A stretch of 64,000 nt of DNA from Flaccisagitta enflata (Eukaryota > Chaetognatha > Sagittoidea > Aphragmophora): assembly GCA_965153355.1 (NCBI GenBank), contig OZ231127.1, positions 100,688,001-100,752,000 of the forward strand, written 5' to 3'. Below are positions 41,998 through 54,225 of the stretch, piece after piece. Positions within the stretch are counted from its first letter, which is position 1; the number at the start of each line of letters is the position of its first letter. Under the pieces are notes generated by a model. That model worked only from the letters and a program-made list of their open reading frames with translations. It did no database searches and was not told where the DNA came from. Position numbers and translations under genes: made by a program.

Positions 41998-42520
41998 CAG
42001 GTCGCCCAAGGGCAATATGTGGTCAGCGATACCCGTTGCCCTGCTTTGAGTGATTGTGAATTGGAGTGAGGGGGAGCAGGGCAGCGGCCCCAAAGGGGAC
42101 GATGTCCTGTAGAACACAGGGGGAATTTTATTTGTCTTGACTCAAGAAGTGGATGAGATGCTGTCTGAAGGCCTTCAAGAGCCCTAACTGAGGTCTAAGA
42201 ATGCTGATGTAAGGCCTGAGAATGTCAATTGGAAGCTTGAGATAGCTGGCCCTGAGAGGCCTAAGAGGCCAAATTTGAGGCCTAAGAGGCTAGATTCGAG
42301 GCCTGATAGGCCAGATTGTAGGCCTGAGAGGTCTAGTTTGAGGCCTGAGAGACCAGATTTGAGGCCTGAGAGGCCAGATTTGAGGCCTTAGAGGCCAGAT
42401 TTGAGGCCTGAGGGGTCTGAGGGAGGGGGGGACGCACGCACGTACGAACGAACGAACGAACGAACGAACGAAAGTCCCCCTGTGTTCTACAGGACTTCGT
42501 CCCCTTCGGGGCCGCTGCCC
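41998..42520. mobile_element. Family 1 variant with a different head and 21-bp units
   Basis: Inverted termini 42079-42123 (GGGCAGCGGCCCCAAAGGGG...GTCCTGTAGAACACAGG) and 42476-42520 enclose units of the type GAGGCCTGAGAGGCCAGATTT (about 42240-42420) and a short (CGAA)n. The segment 41998-42078 resembles, in inverse, the tail of the copy near 12.4 kb (GGTCAGCG...CCCGTTGCCC). The head differs from other copies (CCTGTAGAACACAGG for CCTATG...CATAGG). Confidence 0.75.
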
Positions 42521-42526
42521 AAAAAC

Positions 42527-42840
42527 GACCAAAAATGACAAAAAATCATCAAAAATCATCAAAAATGACCAAAAATGACCAAAAAATAATCAAAAATGAC
42601 CAAAAATGACCAAAAATGACCAAAATGACCAAAATGACCAAAATGACCAAAATGACCAAAAATAACAAAAAATGACTAAAAGCAACCAATAATTCCCAAA
42701 AACAACAAAAAAATGACTCAAAATAACTCCAGACGACCCAAAAAAATGAAAAAAAGCAAAGTGTTACCGACCGACCGACAGACGGACCGACGGACGGACC
42801 GACCGATGGAGCGGGTTGTAGAGTCGCGTGCACGCGACTA
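42527..42840. repeat. AAAATGACC array and family 2 terminus (reverse)
   Basis: The minisatellite continues to about 42660. A GACCGACGGACGG tract follows, then GTTGTAGAGTCGCGTGCACG ending CGACT at 42840, the inverse of the family 2 left end. Confidence 0.75.
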
Positions 42841-43110
42841 AAAAAAAAGGAATAACCAAAAATAGAGTGAAGGAATGCAGGAACATAATGTGGTCAAAGT
42901 CAGTAATGCTCAGAGTAGCTGTAGAATGCAGTTACTTCATACTTTTAAGAAATTGAAAAGATCTGCTTAAAGGGGAACCTTCATATGAAACAGGATGGTT
43001 TCTTCAAAGATATTTGCATATTGCCGCCTAATAGTAATTCAATGTTGAGTTAAAGAGAGATTTCTTGACAAAAAAAGGAGATATATCGTGAAGATCTAGC
43101 TATGCGTTCA
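42841..43110. other. No gene recognised
   Basis: Unique AT-rich sequence with no supported feature. Confidence 0.5.
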
Positions 43111-43860
43111 TGAACGACCTATTAACGCCCCTAATTAACGAAATTGTTAATTAGGGACCAAAAAACTACCATTAATTAACGGGACTTTTTATGCTGTTAA
43201 TTAACACCCAAAAAATGCCGGTAATTAACGGTATATAGGTACCAGTTAATCAACAGGGGAAAAATGCTTGTTTTTAACAATTTTTAATGAAAAGATCGTT
43301 AAATAGATTAGTTTTTTGTTGTTAATTAACTATAAGGGGTTAATTAACGCCAAAATTTGCGGAAAATTGACATCAGCACTCTTTTCTCAGATGAGCATTT
43401 TTTTGTTGTTAATCAATAGCTTATTCTGCTGTTAAATAACAACAGTTTTCTGAGTTAAATTAACACAAATTTTTATCGTTAATTTGCAAGGTTTTTTGGC
43501 CGCTAATTAACAATCTTTTTTTCCCAGAAATCCAATCATTCTATACTGTTAAGCAACAGCTTTTTTTGCGGTTAATTAACAACAGTTTTTTTCGTAAAAT
43601 TAACAAAAAAATTCAGTGTTAATTAACAAGATTTTTAGCCTGTCATTTACTAAGCTTTTTTCTCTTAGAAACAGTAATTTTTTGCTGTTAATTAACATCA
43701 TTTTTTGGAGTTAATTAACAACCGTTTTTTGTGTTAAATTAATAAAGATTTTTTTAACAAAGTTTTTTTTGCAAAAAATTATCAAAGCTCATGTCCCAGA
43801 TAAGCAACTTTTTTCGCTGTCAATCAACAGCTTTTTTGCTGTTATTCAATAATTTTTTGT
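43111..43860 (+). repeat. Degenerate array of TTAATTAAC-centred units
   Basis: The palindromic core TTAATTAA or its variants recurs every 20-40 bp, separated by T-runs such as AACAGCTTTTTTGC. The period is irregular. Confidence 0.75.
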
Positions 43861-43919
43861 GTGATAAAGATTTTTGTCAATAAAAAATGCTTAATTGTCA
43901 GAAAAACGCTATTGCAGTT

Positions 43920-44017
43920 TCTTTTTCTTTTTCTTTTTCTAGAAATGATAAAAGAAATGGGCTGTGGAAAGTGGCAACAATCATTGATTCTTTCAACCAC
44001 GGAAATATTCGACTCAA

Positions 44018-44110
<93 letters not shown>

Positions 44111-44145
44111 AAACAACAGCAATTACAACAACACACCGATGATAA
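43920..44145 (+). repeat. (CAA)n array
   Basis: Pure CAA from about 44019 to 44110, preceded by a short TTTTTC tract. Confidence 0.97.
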
Positions 44146-44336
44146 CAACATTTGCATAGCTTAAAGTAACTAGAATTTGATACTTATGGACTGATCTCTT
44201 TTTCACGATCTTCATCACCATCATCACCATCACCACCATCGCCATCATGAATGTTACTTGTCCCATCACCAGTCCCACCACCAGCACCACCAACACCATC
44301 ATCACAATGATCATCATGATCATCGTGATCATCATC

Positions 44337-44337
<1 letters not shown>

Positions 44338-44433
<96 letters not shown>
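44338..44433 (+). repeat. (ATC)n array
   Basis: A pure CAT/ATC triplet run, with degenerate units extending back to about 44205. Confidence 0.97.
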
Positions 44434-44434
<1 letters not shown>

Positions 44435-44846
44435 ACAACCAAGAAGTCAAAATCCTGTAGCAAAATGAAAATACTTGATGTATGAAAATACTTGATGTAT
44501 GAAATATTCTTTGACCAGCATCTTGCAAGTGTCTTGGAGTTTTGTCAAAGCCAATTGGAGATATTATAAGTCTTCGGAACTGGTAGTGACGTGATATATT
44601 AGGCCAATCTTCGTTTGTTAACACTTTTGGTAATTTAATCATGGGTATATGTACCCCTTGGAGCCCCTTCACTCGACTATTACTTCATGAGCAGTGGTGA
44701 ATCATAACATAAACAAGACTATTCCGAAGATACTCCAAAAACAGAAAACTCTGTCTACAACAGTCTTTGGGGCCGCTGCACAAAAAGAGGAACCAGAGCA
44801 ATAAAAGGGCGAGGGCGGGAAAACTCCAGCGTTAATTCATCCTTTT

Positions 44847-45511
44847 GGGCAGCGGCCCCGAAGGGGCCGATGACCTATGCTTTCACATATGCAGAAATTT
44901 CTCCTCCTTCTCCTCCTTTGTCCCCCCCCCCCACGAAGCCCAAATCCTAGCCTCGAGGCCCAAATCGAAGCCTGGAGGCTCAAATACCAGCCTCGAAGCT
45001 CAAATCCCATCCTCGAGGCTCAAATCCCAGCCTCAAGGCTCAAATCCCAGCCTCGAGGCCTAATCCCAGCCTCAAGGCTCAAATCCCATCCTTGAGGCTC
45101 AAATCCCAGCCTCGAGGCTCAAATTCTAGCCTTGAGGCTCAATTCCCAGCCTCAAGGCTTAAATCCCAGCCTTGAAACTCAAATCCCAGCCTCGAGGCTC
45201 AAATTTTAGCCCTGAGGCTCATTTCCCAGCCTCGAGGCTCAAATCCCAGCTTCAAGACTCAAATCCCAGCCTTGAGGCTTAATTCGCAGCATTCAAGCTC
45301 AAATCCCAGTCATGAAGCTCAAATCCCAGCCCCAAAGTTCAAATCCCAGCCTTGAGGCTCAAATCCCAGCCTTGAGGCTCAAATCCAAGCAATCAGACTC
45401 AAATCCCAGCCTTGAGGCTCAAATAAAATCAGCATAGGTCACAGCCTCACACCCACATACACTCATATAGGGGCAACGGGTACTGCTGACCATCTCACGC
45501 ATTTGCGACTA
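44847..45511 (+). mobile_element. Family 1 element, degenerate 20-bp units
   Basis: It starts GGGCAGCGGCCCCGAAGGGG, then CTCCTTCTCC and a C-run, then about 24 diverged units of GGCTCAAATCCCAGCCTCGA, AGCATAGGTCA at 45431 and the tail ending GCGACTA at 45511. A partial inverse terminus lies just upstream (44764-44780). Confidence 0.75.
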
Positions 45512-45699
45512 TATTTATTGGAATTCTAAATATTTTGAAGAAAGAATGCATGGCGGGTGAATAGCGAGTGAATGGCGAATGAATTACCGGCAAAGAAATT
45601 CACAAAGAGAGTCCAAAGGCTGAAATGGCAAACTACACATTAACTGCTCTATTATGATACGATTCCCATAAATTCAGTTCTTTGATCGTGTATCATACT

Positions 45700-45850
45700 T
45701 TTCTTCTTCTTCTTCTTCTTCTTCTTCTTCTTCTTCTTCTTCTTCTTCTTCTTCTTCTTCTTCTTCTTCTTCTTCTTCTTCTTCTTCTTTTTCTTCATCT
45801 TTTTCCTCTTTATCTTCTTTTTTTTTTTCTTCTTCCTCTTCTTTCTTTGA
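45700..45850 (+). repeat. (CTT)n array
   Basis: Pure CTT from about 45702 to 45790, then degenerate. Confidence 0.97.
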
Positions 45851-45987
45851 TCTGTCTCCTTGTCTTTTCTTCTTAATCTTTGACTAATATCCCACTAAGT
45901 GACATGAATTTTGGGAGTGTGCTGCTCTGGAACGAAAAAACCCATGTTAACTACTCCACCACCTTTTTAGTGGTGAACACTATTTTT

Positions 45988-46461
45988 AGTCGCGTGCACG
46001 CGACTCTACACCCCGCTTTGTCCATCCGTCCGTTGGTTGGTTGGTCGGTCAGTCACATTTACTTTTTTATTCGTATTATTCCTACCAACTGATTTTTTGT
46101 CAATTAGGCCATTTTTAGTCAAATAAGATCATTCTAAGTCATTTTAGGTCATTTTAAGTCAATTTTAGTTGTTTGAGTCGTTTTATTCATTTTTTTTTAG
46201 AGATTTTATGAAAATCTAAGTCAATTTAGATCAGTTTAAGTCAATTCAAGTCATTCTTGGTCAATTTAAGTCATTAAAAGTCATTTTGAGTCAATTTAAG
46301 TCAATTTAAGTCATTTTAGTCAATCAAGTAATTTTGGTCCTTTTGGTTATATTAAGTCAATTTAGTCATTTTAAGTCATCCTAAGAATTAAGTCAATTAA
46401 CTTCAATAGAAGTCATTTTAGTTCTAAAACTAATTATGTAAATCTCGCATGCGACTTATAG
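45988..46461 (+). mobile_element. Family 2 element with AAGTCATTTT units
   Basis: The left end is AGTCGCGTGCACGCGACTCT followed by ACACCCCGCTTTG and GGTTGGTTGG. The interior is an irregular array of aagtcattttaagtcaattt. The right end is CTCGCATGCGACTTATAG. The two ends form short inverted termini. Confidence 0.7.
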
Positions 46462-47130
46462 TAGTGGGGGAATTAACGAAGCTTGGTGAGCAAAATATTT
46501 TCTCTACCATATCCACGGGGCAGTCAAAATGCGTAATGGACCATATTACAACAATGTGAAACAAAAAACCGACCAAAAATTTCCAGAAAGGGGCGGCGCA
46601 ATCAACATTTTTGCGGCAACTCAGAAATGCTGCAAAAAGCTAAAAAAACAATGTTAGAAGCATTTTTGTCACTAACAACGCTTTGATTCTTTTACATATT
46701 AGAGTTGAATATTGACTCAACTCATGTCACTCAGGCTTGTTAAATGCCATGCAATGATGAAAAATGATCTGCATTATGTTGAACGTAAAAGGTTAGAGCA
46801 AGTTGCAGCACTAAATGCCCTATTTTACCGCAAATTGAGCTTTTTTTAACTCGAACCGCATTTGTACGCCAAGTAGTGTAATAGGAATTCAAGAAATATA
46901 TTCTTTGTGTACTTGATGAGTTATAACACCTGCATTACAACTTTTGGGATTTGTGGCAACTTGTAGCAATCGCAGCAAAAACAAATACAAATCTTGCAGC
47001 AACTTGATAAAAGCTATGAAAAATCTTTCACCTACTTGATTTTTGAAAATAACAAGGATTTGCCGATAAACCAGGCCAGATTAAGGTCACTAAGTGCTCC
47101 CCACTGATTAAGGTTATGGGAAAGAACGTG
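46462..47130. other. No gene recognised
   Basis: Unique AT-rich DNA; no ORF, splice pattern or repeat recognised. Confidence 0.5.
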
Positions 47131-47500
47131 ATGATTTCTCCTTCTCCTCCTCCATCTACCCCCCCCCCTCTGACTCAGATCCTAGCCACAAGGCCCAAAT
47201 CCCAGCCTTAAGGCCCAAATCCCAGCCTTGAGGCCCAAATCTCCGCCTTGAGGCCAACATCGCCGCCTTTGAGGCCCAAATCCCATCCTCGGGATTTGAG
47301 CGTCAAGGCTGGGATTTGGGCCTTGTGGCTAGGATCTGAGTCAGAGGGGGGGGGGGTAGATGGAGGAGGAGAAGGAGAAAATCCCCCACATGTGTGAAAG
47401 CAAAGGTCATAGACCCTCTTTGAGGCCGCTGCCCTGCTCCCCCTCAACTTCAGCCACAACCTACTTAGGCGGGGCATGGGTACCGCTGACGTCATCTTTT
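47131..47500. mobile_element. Family 1 derivative folded as an inverted repeat
   Basis: The (TTCTCC)n/C-run start and the first units at 47131-47205 are repeated in inverse at 47305-47385. AGGCCGCTGCCC at 47421-47432 and GGGTACCGCTGAC match the family 1 right end. The left GGGCAGCGG end is missing. Confidence 0.65.
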
Positions 47501-47540
47501 TTCATAATCACTCTCGTTTTAGATTTGCTCATTTTTTTTT

Positions 47541-47799
47541 AGTCGCATGTTACGCTAATCTAAACCCCACCTGGTCGGTGCATCGGTCCATCGGTCTGTT
47601 GGTCTGTCTGTCTGTCAGATTATAAAGAAGAATTTTTCAAAAAAAGATGCCTTTTTTTACCTATATTTTTACATTTTATACTTAGAATATAGAATTAGAA
47701 ATGCTTTTCTGTGTAAAAATAATAAAAACAGAAATCTATTATTTTTCATTGATAAAAAATGTATATAGATAATATTTAAAATATCAGAAAAAAATGTGT

Positions 47800-47895
<96 letters not shown>

Positions 47896-48066
47896 ACCTA
47901 ACCTAACAAGGCCGGATACACGGCAATCCAGTCGCGGACGGTTGGATAGGAGCAGTAATGCAAAAACCGATCAGAATTCAAAAATGTGATGGACGGACAG
48001 ACTGCCCTATCAACCTACCAACCGACCGACCGACACGGCAAGTGTAGAGTCGCGTGTCCGCAACTA
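47541..48066. mobile_element. Pair of family 2 left ends in inverse orientation
   Basis: AGTCGCATG at 47541 with CGGTCCATCGGTC points right. GTAGAGTCGCGTGTCCGCAACT at 48046-48066 points left. Between them lie AT-rich DNA, a TC array and the TIR at 47905-47945. Confidence 0.5.
47803..47892 (+). repeat. (TC)n array
   Basis: A pure CT dinucleotide run of about 90 bp, followed by three CCTAA units. Confidence 0.98.
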
Positions 48067-49222
48067 AAGATTAGAAAAGCCAAGGCGGGTCATGTGATGG
48101 GAGACATGTTAGAAGGTAACTGTGACAATTTTAATCATTTTCGGTTGTAGCATTTTGATTTGAAATGATCCATGCAGGCTCGGGATTTCCTCGTTGTTAT
48201 TTCTTTGTCGCTATCTTTGTCTCCCCTTTATTGGGCAGTGGCCCCGAAGGGGCCGATGACCTATGCTTTCACTCATAGGGGAAATTTTTCCTTCTTCTTC
48301 TTCTCCGTCCACCCCCTTCGAAGCTCATATCCTGGCTTTGGGGCCCTAATCCTAGTCTCCAGGCCCAAATCCTAGTCTCAATGCCCAAATTCTAGCCTCA
48401 AGGCCCAAATCCTAGCCTAGAGGCTCAAATTCTAGCCTAGAGGCTCAAATCCCAACCTTAAGGCTCAAATCTAAACCCTGAGGCTCAAATCTCAGTCTAG
48501 AGGCCCATATCCTAGCCTCAAGGCTCAAATCTAAGCCTAAAGCCTCAAATCCCAGCCTTGAGGCTCAAATCACAGCCTTGAGGCTCAAATCACAGCCTAA
48601 AACCTCAAATCCCAGCCTCAAGCCTCAAATCACAGCCTCGTGGCTCAAATTCCAGCCTCAAGGCTCAAATCCCAGCCTGGAGGCTCAAATCCCAGCCTAG
48701 AGACTCAAATCCCAGCCTTGAGTCTTTTATCCTAGTCTAAGGCCTCAAATCCTAGCCTCAAGCCAAAAATCCCTGCCTTGGGGCTCAAATTGCAGCGTCA
48801 AGGCTAAAATCACAGCCTCAAGGCACAAATCACAGCCTCATGGCTCAAATCACAGCCTTGAGGCTCAAATCCCATTATTGATGCTCAAATTCGACCCTAG
48901 AGCTTCATAACTCACCAAGCATAGGTCATCGGCCCCTTCGGGCTCCCCCTCACTATCATCACCCACCATCTAACGCTGCTCTGGGTCCTGCCTCTCCTTT
49001 TGCATCTATCCGTATGCCTATCTTTATCACTTTAACAAACTTGGGGTTTCTGTCCCTAAAGAAATATATCAACCCGAGGAAAAGTGCCCCGAGGGCTTAT
49101 GATCGGATTGGTTTCCCCTCTACTTATAGGTGTTGGCCTTGTTTAATTGCAAGCGGCTAGGCTTTCACGTTATGGCCCTGCCCAACCATCCGCGACTGTC
49201 TTGCCGTGTATCCGACCTTGTT
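47905..49222. mobile_element. 1.3-kb TIR element containing a family 1 copy
   Basis: Termini of 41 bp starting AACAAGGCCGGATACACGGC at 47905-47945 recur in inverse at 49182-49222 (CCAACCATCCGCGACTGTC...CCTTGTT) with a few mismatches. It encloses the family 1 element at 48233-48942. No transposase is seen. Confidence 0.7.
48233..48942 (+). mobile_element. Family 1 element
   Basis: It starts GGGCAGTGGCCCCGAAGGGG at 48233, has diverged 20-bp units to about 48900, and ends AGCATAGGTCATCGGCCCC then TTCGGG at 48918-48942. It is inserted between the 41-bp TIRs. Confidence 0.78.
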
Positions 49223-49299
49223 TTTATCTATCTGACACCTCGTCGAACTGCAGAGATTCTACTACATTAATGACTTAGTCATTTGTGTGTTTTTGCGGG

Positions 49300-49388
<89 letters not shown>

Positions 49389-49410
49389 ATTGTTGTTGTT
49401 GTTGTTAATG
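49300..49410 (+). repeat. (TTG)n array joined to a family 1 right end at 49470-49493
   Basis: A TTG triplet run. About 60 bp later ATCGATCCCTTTGACGCCGC then TGCCCAAAAA matches a family 1 terminus, suggesting a decayed copy with a TTG interior. Confidence 0.85.
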
Positions 49411-49553
49411 TTGGGGATGTGCGGACAAATGAACAAACAAAGGTTCCCTGGTGTTCTTCATGACATCGATCCCTTTGACGCCGCTGCCCAAAAAGTCAAA
49501 TTATGTAGCAAGCGCACCATCGTATTTGCGGACACGCTTCTCCACACACTGCA

Positions 49554-49555
<2 letters not shown>

Positions 49556-49596
<41 letters not shown>

Positions 49597-49875
49597 CCAT
49601 CATCATCATTAAACGAAGTTTAATTAATGGACTGTCCAAAATTGAACTTGCCTATTGTTCATTCTCATGTTCTATGGTCATGGTCATTTCTTCCTTGCTG
49701 AATTTCATTGATGCCAATATCATCGGTGTGTTTGTCATCGGCTTTTTCATCGATGTTACCCTCTTTGGGCAAGAGCATCACAAAATATCTCTTTTTTCTT
49801 CTTCTTCTTCTTCTTCTTCTTCTTCTTCTTCTTCTTCTTCTTCTTCTTCTTCTTCTTCTTCTTCCTCTTTTTCTT
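49556..49875 (+). repeat. (ATC)n and (CTT)n arrays
   Basis: ATC units at about 49556-49609 and CTT units at about 49797-49865, separated by unique sequence without a supported gene. Confidence 0.95.
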
Positions 49876-50022
49876 CTTCCCCTTCTTCCTTTCAAAATGA
49901 GCACAAAAAACGTTAGCACTTTTTCATGCCCTCTACCATCTCAATAAAAGTATACCAGTAATGGAAGCGATGGCTGACCAGAAAAATTTGTAATTAGGAT
50001 TTGTATTGATTGTTTAGTTTTT

Positions 50023-51725
50023 AGTCGCGTGCACGCGACTCTACAACCCGCTTCGTCGGTCCGTCGGTCGGTCGCACTGTGGGCTGCATTGTGCGCTAGG
50101 TGGCTCATTGGGGATTAACATTACATCTTTTCCATTACATTGTTCCTTATGAAATATAAAAAGTGAAAAACATTTTTCTGCATATTTTCAGATGTTATGA
50201 AACTATTCGTATCCAATATTGACTCATTTCTATTGGATTAAGCGCTTTACAAGCTTAGAGTACAAAAGAAGAGAAATTTGAAAAAATAAAGTGAAAAATA
50301 CTGCTAACCTCTCTTACATTTAGTATTTGAATTGTCTAATGTTTTGACCAAATCAATTAAATTTTTGTCTTTGTTAAATGAGATGCCTTAACAAGGTGCT
50401 AAAAAAAAATCATTTTTTTGCTCATTTAGCTGATTTTGCTCATTTTTCTTTCAATCAAATAAAGATTTTTACTTTTATCCACATTATTAGTTGTCCATTT
50501 TAGGCCAAGAAAATCGCAATTTGGACGTCGAAGGCCCGCTTGAGCCATAGCATTCTGGATTCAGGACACCTTGAATTACATTTTGGCATAGGTGGCTCAT
50601 TGTGCGTCCTTGTGCGATTTTTTATATTTATAGGGTAATAAAAGCATGCAAATTAGGTCAAATATGTAGTAATAGTAGACTAATTCAATAGTGCTAAAAA
50701 TGTAAAAAATAATGATTTTTTAAATTTTTCCAGATATTTAAACATTAATGAAGGAATCCAATCCAATATTGAAGATATCATGAGCTTTTTGTAATCTTAA
50801 CAGATAATCAAAAAAATTCATTGATTTTTCTTGAAATTTAGCATTTTTCGTAGTAATGTCCACTTAGGTCGCCTTTTTTCACTCTAAATTGCCATAAAAC
50901 CTGTCATATGGACCGGCAATATATGCTTAAATGCTACCATGACCATTCTACTTAGTTTGAGCCATATAGCAGAGATGAAAATTTTCACCAAAATACCCAA
51001 GGAGCCATCTAGCGCAATCCATGGCCCTTAGTGGGTCGGTCCGTCGGTAACACTTAGCTTTTTTGCGTCGTTTTTGGTCATTTTGGGTTATCTGGAGTTA
51101 TTTTGAGTCGTTTTAAGTCATCTGTAGACTTACTCTAAGTCTAGTCTAAGTCTGGTCTAAGTCTGGTCTAAGTCTGGTCTAAGTCTGGTCTAAGTCTGGT
51201 CTAAGTCTGGTCTAAGTCTGGTCTAAGTCTGGTCTAAGTCTGGTCTAAGTCTGGTCTAAGTCTGGTCTAAGTCTGGTCTAAGTCTGGTCTAAGTCTGGTC
51301 TAAGTCTGGTCTAAGTCTGGTCTAAGTCTGGTCTAAGTCTGGTCTAAGTCTGGTCTAAGTCTGGTCTAAGTCTGGTCTAAGTCTGGTCTAAGTCTGGTCT
51401 AAGTCTGGTCTAAGTCTGGTCTAAGTCTGGTCTAAGTCTGGTCTAAGTCTGGTCTAAGTCTGGTCTAAGTCTGGTCTAAGTCTGGTCTAAGTCTGGTCTA
51501 AGTCTGGTCTAAGTCTGGTCTAAGTCTGGTCTAAGTCTGGTCTAAGTCTGGTCTATGTCTGGTTTATGTCTGGTTTATGTCTGGTTTATGTCTGGTTTTA
51601 GTCTGGTTTTAGTCTGGTTTTAGTCTGGTTTTAGTCTGGTTTAAGCCAATAAAGTGATACAATAAGGAGTCAGGTCAATTCAGTTATCTTTGTCTCGCAC
51701 GCGACTTATAGGTGTTGGCCTTGTT
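50023..51725 (+). mobile_element. Family 2 element, 1.7 kb
   Basis: The left end AGTCGCGTGCACGCGACTCT lies at 50023, with CGGTCCGTCGGTCGG. The right end is GTCTCGCACGCGACTTATAG then GTGTTGGCCTTGTT at 51692-51725. The interior has unique AT-rich DNA (50130-51000, no gene), a second CGGTCCGTCGGT at 51036 and the 11-bp minisatellite. Confidence 0.72.
51127..51640 (+). repeat. AAGTCTGGTCT 11-bp minisatellite, highly uniform
   Basis: More than forty nearly identical units, then a gradient to gtctggtttat and gtctggtttta. Uniformity in the centre with variants at one edge suggests recent expansion. Confidence 0.95.
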
Positions 51726-53340
51726 ATTTCTCAATTTGTGTTTTTTTTTTTCATTTTTTTTTTCATCTTTTTCATTATATGCTCTCTGCATGAATGAAAG
51801 ACATTTATTATCGGGAAAAAAGTCGAAGTCAGTCTTCGACTTTTTGACATATTCGAGAGAAACAGGGTTTTCATTTTCTTATGAGGAAGTTGAGGAACTC
51901 CACCAACCAATTAGGGCCTCCAATAGAATTGATTGGGTAAGTAAATTTGATAATTCTCTTTCATTTGGCGCCAAGCAGAATGCTCTACGACTAATATTTT
52001 TCGCGCTGAGATTTTTAAAAGATTTATTTACGAAAAATCAAAATGGAATTTTCTTCAATTTTTTATGATTTTTTGTAGGATCAATAAAGGAGTGTATTTA
52101 TGTTTACTTGAATATGCAAATACAAAAAAACATGTTTATGAGCACAGCTGCTCATCTGAGGGCGTTTTTGAGCATTTTAGCTCATTTAGCTCACTTAGCT
52201 CAGTCTATTCTTTTTGATTTCAAATACGATAAATGAATAATTATTTTCATATTTGTTTAGGCAAGCAAATATAAAAAAACATGTCAGTGAGCAGAGCTGC
52301 TCCTTTGTGAGGGCGTTTTTGAGTATTTTAGCTCATTTAGCTCATTTAGCTTGCTTTTTTTCTCTGATTTTAAATAGGATAAATAAATAATGTTTTGACT
52401 TAAGCATGCAAATACAAGAAAGCATTACAGTGAGCAAGGCTGGTTGTCTGGTTGAATTTTCTTGGATATTTTAGCTCATCTAACCATGCCAAAGAAAAAA
52501 ATTGCACACTTACCTTTAAACGCATACCAAATCGCTCTCTGTATAGTAAATTAAAGAAAATCAGTGACCGTTAGAAAGCTATTCAAAAATTCTTCAAAAC
52601 TAGACCAAGCAGTATGTTGTAACTTTTTTTGTTTTAAAATGACAACTAAATGAAGTTAATAACTCCATTTCCCTCAAAACCAATCAGTCAATCATAAGAA
52701 TTTTCCTCTTCTTCCTATGTATCAACGTAAATACTGACCTAAATTTAAAGAAATTCATGAGGAAAAAAAATTTAGAAAATTTTCTTCAAAATGGCGCCAA
52801 GCAGAAATTTGTAACTTAATCCGTTTAGAAGTTATGATTAAATGAAAGTGAAAGGTACAGTTCAAAGGGATATGTGAAAACGCTCTTTCTGGCAGTAAGC
52901 AGAATTGACATATTTACTTCATATCATTGTAGTTTTTAAAGTTTTTGAGCTACAACGCTCTGACACCACTCAATTGATAGATTTTTTGAAGCTCTTTAAA
53001 ATGCTCATTGATTTCTTATAGTTTCACCTCCTATGAACGAACCAAGAGTCCTCAAAAAGTTGTGCAATTTTTTTTTTTTGGCATGGTTAGCTCATTTGGC
53101 TCAGTCCTGTTTTTTTTTCTGATTTTCAGTGCAATCAATACATACAATTGCTTTTGATTTATCTAACAAATAAAGAGAATTCCAGTAATTGAAGATAAAA
53201 GCATAGTGGAAAGTGACCAATACTTACGACTTTTTTCCTCACGGCGACAGCCGCCATTACTGATAAATGAAAGAGAGCATACAGCGCAATCAAACAAATA
53301 CAAAAGGGCGATATGGATTCGTTACAAAATAAAGCAAATC
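51726..53340. repeat. Three ~150-bp tandem repeats at 52120-52500, otherwise no gene
   Basis: Units near 52128, 52277 and 52430 share GCAAATA(C/T)AA, AGTGAGCA, GGGCGTTTTTGAG and TTTTAGCTCATTTAGCTC. The remaining AT-rich sequence contains a 118-codon frame (51712-52068) without convincing coding features. Confidence 0.7.
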
Positions 53341-53374
53341 CCTCTCTGCCTGCTTTTCCTCTTGTCTTTCTGAC

Positions 53375-53745
<371 letters not shown>

Positions 53746-53826
53746 TTCGTGCATTATTCAATGAAACTAGAGACTTGGTAAATGTTGCCCTGCCTGTACA
53801 ATAAACGCCATTCAAAAAAAAAAAAA
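53746..53826 (+). other. Possible 3' end of a retrocopy: AATAAA plus A-run
   Basis: CAATAAACGCCATTC is followed by a run of 13 A (53814-53826). A polyadenylation signal 8 nt before a genomic A-run is typical of a reverse-transcribed 3' end, but only about 80 bp of unique sequence precedes it. Confidence 0.35.
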
Positions 53827-54225
53827 TCTTTTATGATATACCGTTACTGAAAGAGACGAAACTAGACTAATAGATCATCATAATCAATGTATAGAAAATT
53901 CACGAATTATTGAAAACATGCGCAAATAACCCCGCACTTAAATCGATGGTGTCATCCACTTGTTTTCCTGCGTACTCTTTGTCAACAATTGGCCCATGTA
54001 ACAAAAAAGTATACTACGCGAATAATAAAAAAAAAAAAAGCCGCACCCTTTTGTAGCTGAGTAAAGGAGACACAAAAAATAATTTTGAAATTTTTTTGTT
54101 CAACAGTTTTTTAAAGATTTTTAAATTCTATTTCATTCTAGACCAACCCCAGATCTGTATCTCAAACCGTTTAGGAGATAGAGCTTGCCAAAGTGAACCT
54201 CTCTTTTGCAAAAATGCTCATTTTT

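Noticed and set aside
44123-44672. Poly-Met and poly-Asp frames
   Set aside because: They arise from the ATC triplet array.
47893-47908. CCTAA units as an arthropod-type telomere repeat
   Set aside because: Only three units next to a CT microsatellite and a TIR; too short to support a telomere or interstitial telomere claim.
51712-52068. 118-codon frame with hydrophobic start
   Set aside because: AT-rich, begins inside a family 2 right end, no domain and no splice or promoter support.
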